Below, in pieces: positions 47,426 through 56,730 of a stretch of DNA of 64,000 nucleotides. The stretch covers positions 25,912 to 89,911 of the forward strand of contig NZ_FQUF01000006.1 of assembly GCF_900129085.1 (NCBI RefSeq), written 5' to 3'. The translations under genes and the position numbers were made by a program. The stretch is from Atopostipes suicloacalis DSM 15692 (GTDB lineage: Bacteria > Bacillota > Bacilli > Lactobacillales > Carnobacteriaceae_A). The first letter of the stretch is position 1. Each line of letters opens with the position of its first letter. Under the pieces are notes generated by a model that had not been told where the DNA came from, did not search any database, and saw only the letters and a program-made list of their open reading frames with translations.

Positions 47426-47722
47426 TTGCGACATATTAATAAAAAAGCCAAGCATGAAAATATTATACGAATAATTTTGGCCATAGCAGGCATAGTATGC
47501 TTTGCTTTTTCAACTAGTTTTGGTTGGGGAGTTATTTTAGGAGGAATCGTCTCTAAAGAAAATATCCGATTAAGAACGAAAGAAGGTTGGGGACTTTTAG
47601 CTTTAATTTCAGGTGTAATGTTGTTAGCTATTTATTTATTACTCGAAATACCTGCTATTTATGGCTATATCGTATCTACCATTTCTTATTTTCTTCTTCG
47701 TGAACTCTTTAACTATTTCTAG
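47426..47722 (+). CDS. Small membrane protein, unknown function
   Basis: 98 residues from a TTG start (AAGAGG upstream): a basic N-terminus (MRHINKKAKHENIIR) and three hydrophobic helices (about 12-40, 52-70 and 74-95). I do not recognise a family. It lies between the GNAT and VOC genes, in the same direction, with a 110-base gap on each side. Confidence 0.5.
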   Translation: MRHINKKAKHENIIRIILAIAGIVCFAFSTSFGWGVILGGIVSKENIRLRTKEGWGLLALISGVMLLAIYLLLEIPAIYGYIVSTISYFLLRELFNYF

Positions 47723-47838
47723 ACTTTATAAAAAGAGCTAAGCCTTGTCTTAAGGCCTTTTTTCAGCAATAGTCTTTGTCTTTTCGGTCAAAAGTCAGTA
47801 TACTCTGTATAAATGAGAACTATTCAGGAGGAATGGGT

Positions 47839-48219
47839 TTGAAAATAGAACATGTAGGGCTATGGGTTAAAGATTTAGAAACGATGAAAGAATTTTATGA
47901 GACGTATTTAGAGGGTGTTGCGGGAGAATTATACCATAATAAAAAAACGGATTTCCGTTCTTACTTCTTAACTTTTGATGACGGAGCAACTCGGTTAGAA
48001 TTAATGAATAAACCTGCTTTAGAAGAAAAGACCGCTGAAAGCTTTGGGTACGCGCACATTGCTTATCAAGTCTCAGATGAAGAAGCGGTAAATACTCTTC
48101 ATCAAAAATTAGTGAATGATGGTTATAAGCATGTAAATGGTCCGCGAACAACTGGTGACGGTTATTATGAAGCAGTTGTTGAAGACCCTGAAGGAAATCT
48201 CATTGAAATTACAGCTTAA
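47839..48219 (+). CDS. VOC family (glyoxalase/bleomycin-resistance fold) protein
   Basis: 126 residues starting KIEHVGLWVKDLETMKEFY; the TTG start has GGAGG seven bases upstream, while the in-frame ATG two codons earlier is too close to that site. Paired beta-alpha modules are visible; metal-ligand positions include His in the first strand (IEHVGLW), Glu in RLELMNK, His in YAHIAYQV and Glu in NLIEITA. This fits lactoylglutathione-lyase-like proteins, but the thiol substrate is unknown. Confidence 0.82.
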   Translation: MKIEHVGLWVKDLETMKEFYETYLEGVAGELYHNKKTDFRSYFLTFDDGATRLELMNKPALEEKTAESFGYAHIAYQVSDEEAVNTLHQKLVNDGYKHVNGPRTTGDGYYEAVVEDPEGNLIEITA

Positions 48220-48240
48220 ATCATTTACTCTTTTAAACTA

Positions 48241-48290
48241 AAAAAACATCATCTAAAAAGAATGGTTATTCTTTCGAGATGATGTTTTTA
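48241..48290. terminator. Bidirectional terminator after the VOC gene
   Basis: A stem AAAAACATCATCT/AGATGATGTTTTT, with a second hairpin (AAAGAAT/ATTCTTT) in the loop, between convergent genes. Confidence 0.75.
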
Positions 48291-48312
48291 ACTTTTTCTA
48301 TTCCGTTATTTT

Positions 48313-48858
48313 TTAGTCATATTTACTTACTAAGTCTACAAATTTATCGATAGCCGTTTGTAAGAAAACATCTGTACCCTCTTGTAAAAACTCGCCATTT
48401 TCACCAAATAACTCAGGGGTTCCTGCTAAATAAACTTCGGGTTGTTGAACAACTGGCACGTCTAAGAATGTCAACATTTGACGCAAGTGATGATTGGCAC
48501 CAAAACCACTAATCACACCAGGTGATTGGCTGGCAATTAATGCTGGTTTACCGCCCCATTTATTATCACCATATGGACGAGAGGCCACATCTAAAGCATT
48601 TTTTAAAGCGGCAGGAATACTACGATTATGTTCTGGAGTAACAAATATAAAGGCATCTTGTGCAGCAACAACTTCACGGAAATCTACATATTCTTGTGGA
48701 GAATTTTCGTCTGAGTCTTGATTGTAAAGGGGCAAATGGTCAATTTGTAAATAAGTGGCTTCATAATCTTCTGGAAGTAAGTTAATAAGAGCTTTAGCTA
48801 CCCTTCCTGAAAAAGACCCTGCACGAATACTTCCAACAACGATTCCAACTTTTACCAT
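48313..48858 (-). CDS. NADPH-dependent FMN reductase family protein
   Basis: 181 residues with a flavodoxin-like fold: IVVGSIRAGSFSGRVAKAL (phosphate-binding loop for FMN), FVTPEHNRSIPAALKNALD and GGKPALIASQSPG. Such enzymes reduce quinones, azo compounds or flavins using NAD(P)H. The physiological substrate is open. It is a single gene, with AGGAGG before the ATG. Confidence 0.86.
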   Translation of the reverse strand: MVKVGIVVGSIRAGSFSGRVAKALINLLPEDYEATYLQIDHLPLYNQDSDENSPQEYVDFREVVAAQDAFIFVTPEHNRSIPAALKNALDVASRPYGDNKWGGKPALIASQSPGVISGFGANHHLRQMLTFLDVPVVQQPEVYLAGTPELFGENGEFLQEGTDVFLQTAIDKFVDLVSKYD

Positions 48859-48991
48859 AATAAAGACCTCCTAATGTCTTAAAACACCTAAATACTACAC
48901 CTGAATTATACCAAGAGGTTAGGGAGTTTTCTAATAAAAAGACTCGAATTCGAAACTTTTAATTGATTCCTCTTAAAAATCACTAATTTAC

Positions 48992-49020
48992 TTGCAATAT
49001 GTTTTAGGTTGGCCTAAAAT
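48992..49020 (+). promoter_or_regulatory. Promoter of the DtxR-family gene with overlapping operator
   Basis: TTGCAA, 17-bp spacer, TAAAAT. A perfect inverted repeat TTTTAGG-TTGG-CCTAAAA (49002-49019) fills the end of the spacer and the -10. It resembles DtxR/MntR-type boxes (TTAGG/CCTAA). Binding there would block RNA polymerase, so metal-dependent autorepression is likely. Confidence 0.6.
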
Positions 49021-49100
49021 AAAGTTACACATATAAAAAAATACAGATTTATCATGGCATTTTAGATAAGTACCTGTGCTTTTGGAAGGGAATAATTACT

Positions 49101-49778
49101 ATGAAAATGTCTCCCAATAAAGAAGATTACATTAAGGCAATTTTTGGTTTGAGTAAAGAAAACGATATTGTGAGTAATAAAGACATCGCAAATAAATTAT
49201 CAATTTCAGCAGCCTCTGTCACAGATATGATTAGCCGTTTAGTTAAAGAAGGAATGGTGACACACTACCCTTACAAAGGGGTTAAATTAACAGAAACAGG
49301 TATTCGAACGTCAAATCAGCTCATCAGAAAACATCGTGTTTTAGAAGTCTTTCTCTATGAAAAATTAGGTTTTAAATGGAATGAAGTTCACGAAGAAGCC
49401 GATCGATTGGAGCATGCATCCTCTGATAAATTTATTGAACGATTGGATGAATTTTTAGATCATCCAACATATGACCCACATGGTGGGGTTATTCCAAATG
49501 CTGACGGAACAGTTGATGCCCCTTTGAATACATTATTAAATTTGAGTGATTTAGAAATCGGCGATCACTTTTTAGTACGAGAAGTCTCAGATGATGAAGA
49601 TTTACTCAATTACCTACACGATAAAAATTTTTCTTTAAATAAAAACTATGAATTACAAAATATAGATTCCTATGATGGAACCATCACTATAAGCGATGAC
49701 GAAACCGGTGCAGCACTCACTATTAGTGAAAAAGCGCTTAGTCAGATTAAAGTAAGCCCACTACCAAAAAATGATTAA
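49101..49778 (+). CDS. DtxR/MntR family metal-dependent regulator
   Basis: 225 residues: an N-terminal winged helix (SPNKEDYIKAIFGLSKEND and SISAASVTDMISRLVKEG), a metal-binding dimerisation domain, about 75-140, with HEEADRLEHASS and DHPTYDPHGGVIP, and a C-terminal FeoA/SH3-like domain. Many relatives have Cys where this one has Asp in the DPHG motif. Loss of that thiol would favour Mn(II), but this is inference. It is probably a repressor of metal uptake genes; none is adjacent. The promoter carries its own candidate operator. Confidence 0.88.
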   Translation: MKMSPNKEDYIKAIFGLSKENDIVSNKDIANKLSISAASVTDMISRLVKEGMVTHYPYKGVKLTETGIRTSNQLIRKHRVLEVFLYEKLGFKWNEVHEEADRLEHASSDKFIERLDEFLDHPTYDPHGGVIPNADGTVDAPLNTLLNLSDLEIGDHFLVREVSDDEDLLNYLHDKNFSLNKNYELQNIDSYDGTITISDDETGAALTISEKALSQIKVSPLPKND

Positions 49779-49886
49779 AATTCTATATATAATAAATGCC
49801 TATATTCCATTTGAGTATGGGTATTTTTTTATGATACAATCAGCCCAAGAACTACCAACTAAAAAAATAAAAAATGGGATGAAATC

Positions 49887-50744
49887 ATGAAAAATAAAAT
49901 TTATTCAAGCTTAGTATTGTCGGCCTTTCTACTCGCAGGTTGTAACAACGAAACCTCTGCTCCAGAAAACAGTGAACCTGAACAAAATAATGAGGATACA
50001 ACCGAGCAAGTGGCAGACGACAATACTGACGACACAGAGACGGATGAAGAAACCGATGAAACTGAACATGAAGAAAGCGAAGATGAAGAACTTACATATC
50101 AATATAAAATAAATCCGAACACTTTTTCCGTAGAACCGATTGATAGCGAAAATAGCAATGAAGATGAAAAACTAGTCCTTCTAACTTTTGATGATGCACC
50201 CTATGGAAATACAATAGAAATTGCTGAAGCTCTTGAAGAAAAAGATGTTAAAGCTTTATTCTTTATTAACGGAATGTACATGGAAGATGAAGAAGGTTTT
50301 GAAACTATCCAAAAAGTTCATGATATGGGATTTGAAATCGGAAATCATACCCATACTCATGCAAAATTAGATGATTATTCAGAAGACGAACAACGAGAAG
50401 AAATTATTAAAACAAATGACATCATTGAAGAAGCTATCGGTGAAAAACCAAGATTTTTCCGTGCTCCTCATGGCGTAATGACAGATTATGCAAAACAAGT
50501 CATGGAAGAAGAAGATATGACTTGGATGAACTGGTCTTTTGGCTATGATTGGGAATCCGAATATCAAAACAGCGCTGCTTTAATTGATATTACCTTGAAC
50601 ACTGAATTCCTCAGTCCTGGAGCCAATATTTTAATGCACGACCGGGAATGGACGGCAGAAGCTGTTCCAGAAATTGTTGATGGATTAATCGAGAAAGGTT
50701 ACACTATTGTCGATCCAAAACTCATTCAAAATGAAGCAGAATAA
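49887..50744 (+). CDS. Polysaccharide deacetylase lipoprotein
   Basis: 285 residues. A lipoprotein signal with lipobox LLAGC is followed by a very acidic Asp/Glu/Thr spacer (about 25-75) and a NodB domain (about 95-285). Motifs are LTFDDAP (catalytic Asp pair; the usual form is DDGP), GNHTHTHAKL (metal His), FFRAPHG and ILMHD. It probably deacetylates wall N-acetyl sugars outside the membrane, as PgdA-type enzymes do, which gives lysozyme resistance. The acid-rich spacer probably spans the wall. Confidence 0.88.
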   Translation: MKNKIYSSLVLSAFLLAGCNNETSAPENSEPEQNNEDTTEQVADDNTDDTETDEETDETEHEESEDEELTYQYKINPNTFSVEPIDSENSNEDEKLVLLTFDDAPYGNTIEIAEALEEKDVKALFFINGMYMEDEEGFETIQKVHDMGFEIGNHTHTHAKLDDYSEDEQREEIIKTNDIIEEAIGEKPRFFRAPHGVMTDYAKQVMEEEDMTWMNWSFGYDWESEYQNSAALIDITLNTEFLSPGANILMHDREWTAEAVPEIVDGLIEKGYTIVDPKLIQNEAE

Positions 50745-50756
50745 ACACATAAAATG

Positions 50757-50795
50757 AAGAGAAAGAGCCTGGTAAATTTTCCGGGCTTTTTTGTT
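50757..50795 (+). terminator. Terminator of the deacetylase gene
   Basis: A hairpin AAGAGCCTGG/CCGGGCTTTTTT followed by T residues. Confidence 0.65.
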
Positions 50796-50941
50796 TAGTT
50801 AGAAACTTTAAATCGTGATGTAGATGCAATCATGTAGAATTATTTTTAGATTTTTATATAAATAGTAGGAAATTTGGATACCCTAACAAGTGAGAGAAAA
50901 AGACGCTCACTTGAACAGATTGCTCAGAAACATAAAAGATT

Positions 50942-50973
50942 AAAAAGAGGATACAGTAAAAACTGCATCCTCT
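50942..50973 (-). terminator. Terminator of the mdx operon
   Basis: A stem AGAGGATACAG/CTGCATCCTCT with a four-base A loop and TTTTTA on the minus strand, 35 bases after msmX. Confidence 0.75.
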
Positions 50974-51007
50974 AAATGATTTGACTCATTTACTTTATCT
51001 TAATATC

Positions 51008-52144
51008 TTATAATGTTGTTTCTACTACTTCTTCAATTGGCTTTTTACGAATGACCTCTTCTGTCTCTACATCAAAGAAGTGCGCTTTATTCATGTTAAA
51101 AGCAACTTCCATCTTTTCACCGGCTTGGTGGAAATCTCTTGCATCGACAACAGCGACCATTTCTGTTCCACCCACATCAATATATAAAATAGATTCAGCT
51201 CCTGTTAATTCAGCCACGGTAATTGTGGTTTCTACGACTGTTTCGGGTGTCGTGTCTAAAGCAATTTGTTCCGAATGAATATCTTCTGGACGAATCCCAA
51301 AGATGACGGTCTTCCCTTCATAGCCTTTTTCATCTAATACTTTTCTTGAAGGTTCACTGACAAGAAGATCAATCCCTTGGCCTGTAATACGTCCTTGACT
51401 GTATGTCACTTCGTGTAAATTCATCGCCGGCGAACCGATGAAACTGGCGACAAAGGCATTATCAGGTGAATTATACACTTCAAAAGGAGTTCCTACTTGT
51501 TGAATGACACCCGCTTCCATAATGACGATACGATCTGCCAAAGTCATCGCTTCCGTTTGATCATGCGTGACGTAAATCATCGTTGTTTCGAGTTCTTCAT
51601 GCAATTTAGCGATCTCTGTACGCATATGTACACGCAGTTTCGCATCCAAGTTGGACAATGGCTCATCCATTAAGAAAACTTTGGGACTTCGAACGACCGC
51701 TCGTCCTAAAGCCACACGCTGTCTTTGTCCACCGGATAATGCAGCCGGTTTACGATCCAACAAATCGGTTAGTCCCAGCATCTCTGCAGCTTTTTGAACT
51801 CGTTCTTTGATTTCGCTTTTCGGCATTTTACGTAATTTCAAACCAAAGGCCATGTTATCATAAACCGTCATGTGCGGGTACAACGCATAGTTTTGGAAAA
51901 CCATTGCGATATCTCGGTCTTTTGGTGCGACATCATTGACGACATCCTCATCAATATATAAATCTCCTTCAGTGATTTCTTCAAGGCCTGCAATCATCCG
52001 TAGAGTTGTAGATTTCCCACAACCTGAAGGACCCACAAAGACAATAAATTCATTATCTTGTACATCCAGATTAAAATCTGTCACTGCATAATCTTCAGCG
52101 TTCTCATAACGCTTATGAATGTGTTCTAGTTTTATCTCTGCCAT
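51008..52144 (-). CDS. msmX: Multiple-sugar/maltodextrin ABC transporter ATPase
   Basis: 378 residues of the MalK/UgpC class: Walker A GPSGCGKSTTLRMIAG, signature LSGGQRQRVALGRA, Walker B VFLMDEPLSNLDAKLR, switch VTHDQTEAM, and a C-terminal regulatory TOBE/OB domain (from about 240). It energises sugar import with MdxF/MdxG. MsmX-type ATPases may serve several transporters, but the gene closes the mdx operon here. A weak cre-like site lies just upstream. Confidence 0.92.
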   Translation of the reverse strand: MAEIKLEHIHKRYENAEDYAVTDFNLDVQDNEFIVFVGPSGCGKSTTLRMIAGLEEITEGDLYIDEDVVNDVAPKDRDIAMVFQNYALYPHMTVYDNMAFGLKLRKMPKSEIKERVQKAAEMLGLTDLLDRKPAALSGGQRQRVALGRAVVRSPKVFLMDEPLSNLDAKLRVHMRTEIAKLHEELETTMIYVTHDQTEAMTLADRIVIMEAGVIQQVGTPFEVYNSPDNAFVASFIGSPAMNLHEVTYSQGRITGQGIDLLVSEPSRKVLDEKGYEGKTVIFGIRPEDIHSEQIALDTTPETVVETTITVAELTGAESILYIDVGGTEMVAVVDARDFHQAGEKMEVAFNMNKAHFFDVETEEVIRKKPIEEVVETTL

Positions 52145-52161
52145 AATTATTCTCCTTTAAA

Positions 52162-52175
52162 AGTAATCGTTATCA
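52162..52175 (-). promoter_or_regulatory. Weak cre-like site before msmX
   Basis: On the minus strand, TGATAACGATTACT, 12 of 14 to the cre consensus, in the 50-base gap between the DUF1189 gene and msmX. It could be chance in AT-rich DNA. Confidence 0.25.
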
Positions 52176-52194
52176 AAAAATGTTTCTATTACTA

Positions 52195-53037
52195 TTATAA
52201 TATCACTTGTTCAGTATTTAAGATATTATTATCATTTAATTTTGTTTTATAAAAAACAAATAATAACATAAGAACGAGTCCTAATGTTTGAATTGAAAGC
52301 ATCAAAGTAATATCGAAATGTATCAGCGATAGAAACACAGCAATGAAAGTCGGTAAAGTTAAAAGATTTAAAATTAAATTCACTGACTCTTTATATGTTC
52401 TAATTGAAGTTATTGAGCTTTTTTTCGTTAAATATAAAAACAGAGCCGAACCAAAAGTAATGAGCAAAAGCATAACAAAAAGAAAAATAGAAATCATGAA
52501 AGAAAAAATCATGACCATAAAAATTCGATTTTGATTAAACCATTGTCGATTTACTTCATTCACTACTTCTTCTGCCCGAGTAAGTCCCTTTAAGGAAAAA
52601 TCTTTGGAATATAAAATGGTAGCTTCTGGCCTATTACTTTCTTTGATGATTAACTGGTTTTGCTCAAATAAAATAGAATGATTTTCTTTGGCTAAATCTT
52701 CTTTTTCTTCTAACGACAATCCTCCTGCCATTATTCCATACTCACTTTCAGTAATAAAGGGTGCATCAAATAACATTTCTCCGTTCCGATATTCAATATC
52801 TTTTAGTTTATTGATATTTTTATCATCAATTATTTTGATTGCGTTCGGGTAAAAACTTTCTAATGAAACAGAATCTAGTTTGGTATAATTCATTGTTACC
52901 GGAATAGTCATTAAGCCATTTAAAAAAAGTAAGACAATAACTAGATGAAACCAGTTTAATTGATGTCTATTTTTAAAAGCTTGGATGGGTGACCAAACAC
53001 TTTTAAAATAATTGATTGGAAATAGGTCAGTTTTCAT
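52195..53037 (-). CDS. DUF1189 membrane protein of the maltodextrin operon (YvdJ/MalA-like)
   Basis: 280 residues: a first hydrophobic helix near residue 30-50, a large extracytoplasmic domain (about 55-165), then four helices towards the C-terminus. DUF1189 proteins occur next to maltodextrin transporters in Bacillus (yvdJ) and streptococci (malA). Here the gene lies between mdxG and msmX. The exact role is unknown; coupling to the permease or regulation of uptake is a guess. Confidence 0.78.
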   Translation of the reverse strand: MKTDLFPINYFKSVWSPIQAFKNRHQLNWFHLVIVLLFLNGLMTIPVTMNYTKLDSVSLESFYPNAIKIIDDKNINKLKDIEYRNGEMLFDAPFITESEYGIMAGGLSLEEKEDLAKENHSILFEQNQLIIKESNRPEATILYSKDFSLKGLTRAEEVVNEVNRQWFNQNRIFMVMIFSFMISIFLFVMLLLITFGSALFLYLTKKSSITSIRTYKESVNLILNLLTLPTFIAVFLSLIHFDITLMLSIQTLGLVLMLLFVFYKTKLNDNNILNTEQVIL

Positions 53038-53066
53038 TTTTATCCCCCTATTCTACAGTGAAAATA

Positions 53067-53921
53067 CTAGCCCTTTGTTCCACCAGAAGTTAAACCAGAA
53101 ACAAAATTCTTTTGTAAATAAAAGAATAGAATCGAAATAGGTACTGCAATCAAAATCGCTCCTGCTGCAAACAAAGTTACTCTTTGTTGTCGTGGATCAT
53201 TTATAAATTGTTGAAGTCCGATAGCTACAGTATATTTTTCTGGACTCCGTAAGATAAATCTTGCAAGCATAAACTCACCAAATGGAGTCATAAAAGCCCA
53301 GAGAGCCTGAACAGCAATCATTGGTCGCATGAGTGGTAAAACAATTTGAGCAAACGTTCGCAAATGTCCGGCACCATCTAACTTGGCTGACTCGTCTAAA
53401 TCAATCGGTACCGTATCAAAATACCCTTTCATCAACCATGTATTCATAGGAATAGCGCCCCCTACATATAGAAAAATTAAAAATCCATGGGTATCCAAGC
53501 CACCAACTAATAAAGCCATAACATAAAAAGCAGTTAGTGCCGCTATTGTTGGAACCATTTGTACCACAATAAAGAATTTTAAAGAAGATTTGCGGCCAAT
53601 AAAACGATAACGACTATAAGCATAACCCGCTAAGGTAATAATAGTTACTTGGATAAACATCGCAACAACTGCAACCATGAGTGTATTCATGTACCATGTT
53701 CCATATAAGGTATCATTAAACAGTCTTCTAAAATTATTTAATGTTAATTCCCCCTCAAAACTTAAATCAAAGGAAATGAGATTTCCTGATTTAAAAGCGG
53801 AGGTTACTGTAATTAACAACGGATAAATTATAATCACAGTCATAAATATTAAATAAACATACGTAAAAAATTGATTCCAAAAACGCTTATTTTTCATTTT
53901 TTTATGATTGTTTTTTGCCAT
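53067..53921 (-). CDS. mdxG: Maltodextrin ABC permease MdxG
   Basis: 284 residues, six membrane helices, of the MalG type. The EAA loop that contacts the ATPase reads [23 protein letters not shown], and the C-terminus is LTSGGTKG, as in other MalG proteins. It lies six bases after mdxF and forms the translocation pore with it. Confidence 0.92.
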   Translation of the reverse strand: MAKNNHKKMKNKRFWNQFFTYVYLIFMTVIIIYPLLITVTSAFKSGNLISFDLSFEGELTLNNFRRLFNDTLYGTWYMNTLMVAVVAMFIQVTIITLAGYAYSRYRFIGRKSSLKFFIVVQMVPTIAALTAFYVMALLVGGLDTHGFLIFLYVGGAIPMNTWLMKGYFDTVPIDLDESAKLDGAGHLRTFAQIVLPLMRPMIAVQALWAFMTPFGEFMLARFILRSPEKYTVAIGLQQFINDPRQQRVTLFAAGAILIAVPISILFFYLQKNFVSGLTSGGTKG

Positions 53922-53927
53922 TACTCA

Positions 53928-55274
53928 TCAATCCTCCATTTCAAAAGCATTCGCACGACTAAAGATGACCAATGATACGACAATAACGACAGCGGATATA
54001 ATAAATGTAATCGCTGAAGAAACATTATATTGAGGAGATTGGCCAGTCGTTAATTTATAAACCCATGAAATTAAAATATCCGTGGATCCTGCATTATTCC
54101 CTACACTTCCTGGTCCACCTTCATTAAACAAATAAATCATTGTAAAGTTATTAAAGTTATTTGTATATTGTGTAATAAAAATTGGCGCTGCTACAGCTAA
54201 TATATGTGGAAATGTAATCGAATTAAATTTTTGAATCGTATTTGCTCCATCAATTGAAGCAGCTTCATACCACTCATTGGGTATCGATTGCAAAATAGAA
54301 GTCGTTAATACATAAATATATGGATAGCCTAACCATCCTTGAATCCCAATAAGTGCTACTTTTGTCCAAAATGGATTGGTCTTCCAAGATAAGGCAGGAA
54401 TTTTAAGAAACGGAATGACTGAGTTAATAAATGGAATCACCTGGGTATTAATCGCACCTGCACTCGGATTAAACATATTTGAAAATGTTAGAATCGTAAT
54501 AAATGCAGGGACAGCCCATGGAAGCAATAAAATGACTCCAAAAATTCGTTTAAATTTAATAAAGGGCTGATTCATGACCATGGCTGTAAAAATTCCTAAA
54601 GCAATTTGCAAAGTGGTTGCAGACAAGGTCCAAATAATCGTCCATATAAAAACAGATGTGAACGTTTCTCGATAAGTATTTATGGAAAACATCGTTGTAA
54701 AGGTATCTAAACCTGTCCATTCGATTAAAGTGGCAGGAGGGATATGATTAAAATCATAATTTGTAAATATAAGTAAAAAGGTGACAAGAACAGGAAAAAT
54801 AATCGCAAAAAGCATTAATATATAAGCAGGAACGGTTAAAAGATAAGGAAAGCCATTCTCATAAACATTAAAGAGAATGTCTTTTATAGAATGATTAACC
54901 TTTGACGGCGATATTGCTTTAATTTTTGCGACTCGATTGGCATCATATAACTGAATAACATAAAAAGCTAAAAATAAAAAGATATAGAGTAATTGTAATA
55001 CCCCTTCAATTAATAGAAACAAAGAATGATCTTCACCTGGAGTAGTTCCAAGTGTTATCAATCCAGATATCGAATTTAATCCTGTTGCATATAATTGATA
55101 AAGAAACAAAATAAAAATAAGTAGAAATAAAATTCCTTTAGGTACCTGTCTATTATAAAATTGCCCTCCCCCTGGTATAATCGACATAAGTGTTGTATTT
55201 CTAATTTTTATACGTTCTTGTTTTGAATAACTTTCTTTCGATTTAGTAGCTGCTGTACTTTCCACAGCATTCAA
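53928..55274 (-). CDS. mdxF: Maltodextrin ABC permease MdxF
   Basis: 448 residues of the MalF type: extra N-terminal helices (about 25-115) before the transport core, a typical MalF feature, and an EAA loop EAASIDGANTIQKFNSITFPH. It pairs with MdxG. A strong hairpin separates it from mdxE, as is common where the binding protein is made in excess. Confidence 0.92.
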   Translation of the reverse strand: MNAVESTAATKSKESYSKQERIKIRNTTLMSIIPGGGQFYNRQVPKGILFLLIFILFLYQLYATGLNSISGLITLGTTPGEDHSLFLLIEGVLQLLYIFLFLAFYVIQLYDANRVAKIKAISPSKVNHSIKDILFNVYENGFPYLLTVPAYILMLFAIIFPVLVTFLLIFTNYDFNHIPPATLIEWTGLDTFTTMFSINTYRETFTSVFIWTIIWTLSATTLQIALGIFTAMVMNQPFIKFKRIFGVILLLPWAVPAFITILTFSNMFNPSAGAINTQVIPFINSVIPFLKIPALSWKTNPFWTKVALIGIQGWLGYPYIYVLTTSILQSIPNEWYEAASIDGANTIQKFNSITFPHILAVAAPIFITQYTNNFNNFTMIYLFNEGGPGSVGNNAGSTDILISWVYKLTTGQSPQYNVSSAITFIISAVVIVVSLVIFSRANAFEMED

Positions 55275-55291
55275 CTCCTTTATTTAAAACA

Positions 55292-55334
55292 AAGTGATTC
55301 AACAGTCATTTTTAAATTTCCTGTTGAATCACTT
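55292..55334 (-). terminator. Intercistronic hairpin between mdxE and mdxF
   Basis: A perfect 14-bp stem AAGTGATTCAACAG/CTGTTGAATCACTT around a 15-base loop, with GTTTTAAAT on the minus-strand exit. It is either a partial terminator or an mRNA end protector, keeping mdxE expressed above mdxFG. Confidence 0.65.
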
Positions 55335-55366
55335 CACTTTTCTTGGTTCACCAAAAAATATATGGA

Positions 55367-56662
55367 TTAATATTTTTGTTCAATATTATCGGATATAATT
55401 TGAACAGAATCGTTCGCTGATTCTTCTGGTGTTTTATTTCCTGAGACTGCATCAAACATCATTGTTTCTGCACCTTCCCAAACTTCTGCCATTTCTGGGA
55501 TATTAGGCATTGGAACTGCATTGTTATATTGTTCTACAACAGCAATGGCCAATGGATTTTCATCTGCATCTATAATAGATTGTCGAGCTTGTTGGTTAGC
55601 AGGAACTTCATTATTAAATTCATGAAGGGCTAACATATTATCTTCAGATGTTATGAAATCAAGCCATAGTTGAGCATTTTCAGCATTTTCAGTGTAATTT
55701 GAAATAATCCAACCCTTACCTCCTCCAAAAGGTTCATACTCATTTCCATTTGGTAATGTTGGAATTGGTGCAGCTGAATAATTTAAGCCTTCTGCGTCAT
55801 AAGAAGCTGCGGTCCATGGACCACCAATAATTGCGGCGGCATCCCCATTAATAAAAGTATCATCCACAAAATCTCCCGCACTTGTCGCATCTAGCATACC
55901 TTCAGGCCATTTACTATACCAATCCTCAGCGTATTCGATTCCTTCAATCGCTCCCTCTGAATTTAAGCCAATGTCTGAAGTATCTGTTCCATCTTCTCCA
56001 AAGACATAACCACCAAATCCTGAAAGTAAGCCATATGAACTATAGAAATCTACCCAGTTTGCTAAAAATGCTGTATTTTTACCAGATTCACTTTCGTAAG
56101 CATATTGATCGTCTTCTGATAGAGCTTCCAATTCTTCAAAGGTTTCTGGCGCTTCATCTAATAAATCAGTGTTGTAATACATTATTAGCGCTTCAATTAC
56201 ATATGGAGAACCATATATTTCATCATCAATGGTTACTTGTTGTTTATCCGTCTCATCATATTGATCGTTATCTGGAAGAGTTACCGTATGTAAGTGTCCT
56301 TGCTGTCCTAAACCACCAATACGGTCATATGGAGCAATTGTAACATCTGGTGACAATCCAGCGGGACCATCAAGAGGTAAAGCTTCTAATGTTTCAAACA
56401 TTTCACGCTCAGAAACTTCTACTTCTACTCCATATTCTTCTTCAAACTCTGAAGCTTTATCATTTATAAAATCAATATATTCAGGAGCCACAGATACCTC
56501 AAGAGAACCACCTACTTCTTCTGTATCCGCTTCGTTCCCCTCATTGGTATCTGTATTATCTGTTTCTGCTCCGCCATCTCCACCTCCACATGCAGCCAAA
56601 AGTAGTGTAGTTGATGCTGTAACTATACCTAATCCCATTTTTTTCCAATTTATAACGCTCAT
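55367..56662 (-). CDS. mdxE: Maltodextrin-binding lipoprotein MdxE
   Basis: 431 residues. Signal peptide with lipobox LLLAACGGG, an acidic Gly/Asp/Glu spacer (25-50), then a family 1 sugar-binding fold. MalE-like segments include YGSPYVIEALIMYYNTDLL and AAIIGGPWTAASYD. It captures maltodextrins outside the membrane and delivers them to MdxFG. The ATG follows GGAGGAAG. The promoter has an operator-like element over the -35 and a cre-like site at the start of the transcript. Confidence 0.93.
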   Translation of the reverse strand: MSVINWKKMGLGIVTASTTLLLAACGGGDGGAETDNTDTNEGNEADTEEVGGSLEVSVAPEYIDFINDKASEFEEEYGVEVEVSEREMFETLEALPLDGPAGLSPDVTIAPYDRIGGLGQQGHLHTVTLPDNDQYDETDKQQVTIDDEIYGSPYVIEALIMYYNTDLLDEAPETFEELEALSEDDQYAYESESGKNTAFLANWVDFYSSYGLLSGFGGYVFGEDGTDTSDIGLNSEGAIEGIEYAEDWYSKWPEGMLDATSAGDFVDDTFINGDAAAIIGGPWTAASYDAEGLNYSAAPIPTLPNGNEYEPFGGGKGWIISNYTENAENAQLWLDFITSEDNMLALHEFNNEVPANQQARQSIIDADENPLAIAVVEQYNNAVPMPNIPEMAEVWEGAETMMFDAVSGNKTPEESANDSVQIISDNIEQKY

Positions 56663-56682
56663 TATTTACTTCCTCCTCTATT

Positions 56683-56696
56683 TGTAAGTGCTTTCA
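56683..56696 (-). promoter_or_regulatory. Candidate cre site of mdxE
   Basis: On the minus strand, TGAAAGCACTTACA, 13 of 14 to TGNAANCGNTNNCA (CA in place of the central CG). It lies just downstream of the -10, at about +1 to +20, a usual place for CcpA roadblock repression. Confidence 0.45.
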
Positions 56697-56701
56697 TATT
56701 C

Positions 56702-56730
56702 ATTATTTCATATTTACCCATTTATTGCAA
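56702..56730 (-). promoter_or_regulatory. Promoter of mdxE
   Basis: On the minus strand, TTGCAA, 17-bp spacer, AATAAT. The -35 is part of the 22-bp element shared with the malQ promoter. Confidence 0.6.

Noticed and set aside
47867..48151. 94-codon minus-strand frame opposite the VOC gene
   Set aside because: Antisense shadow of a clear VOC-family gene; no ribosome site.
55882..56343. 153-codon plus-strand frame inside mdxE
   Set aside because: Antisense shadow of a clear binding-protein gene, with no start signals.
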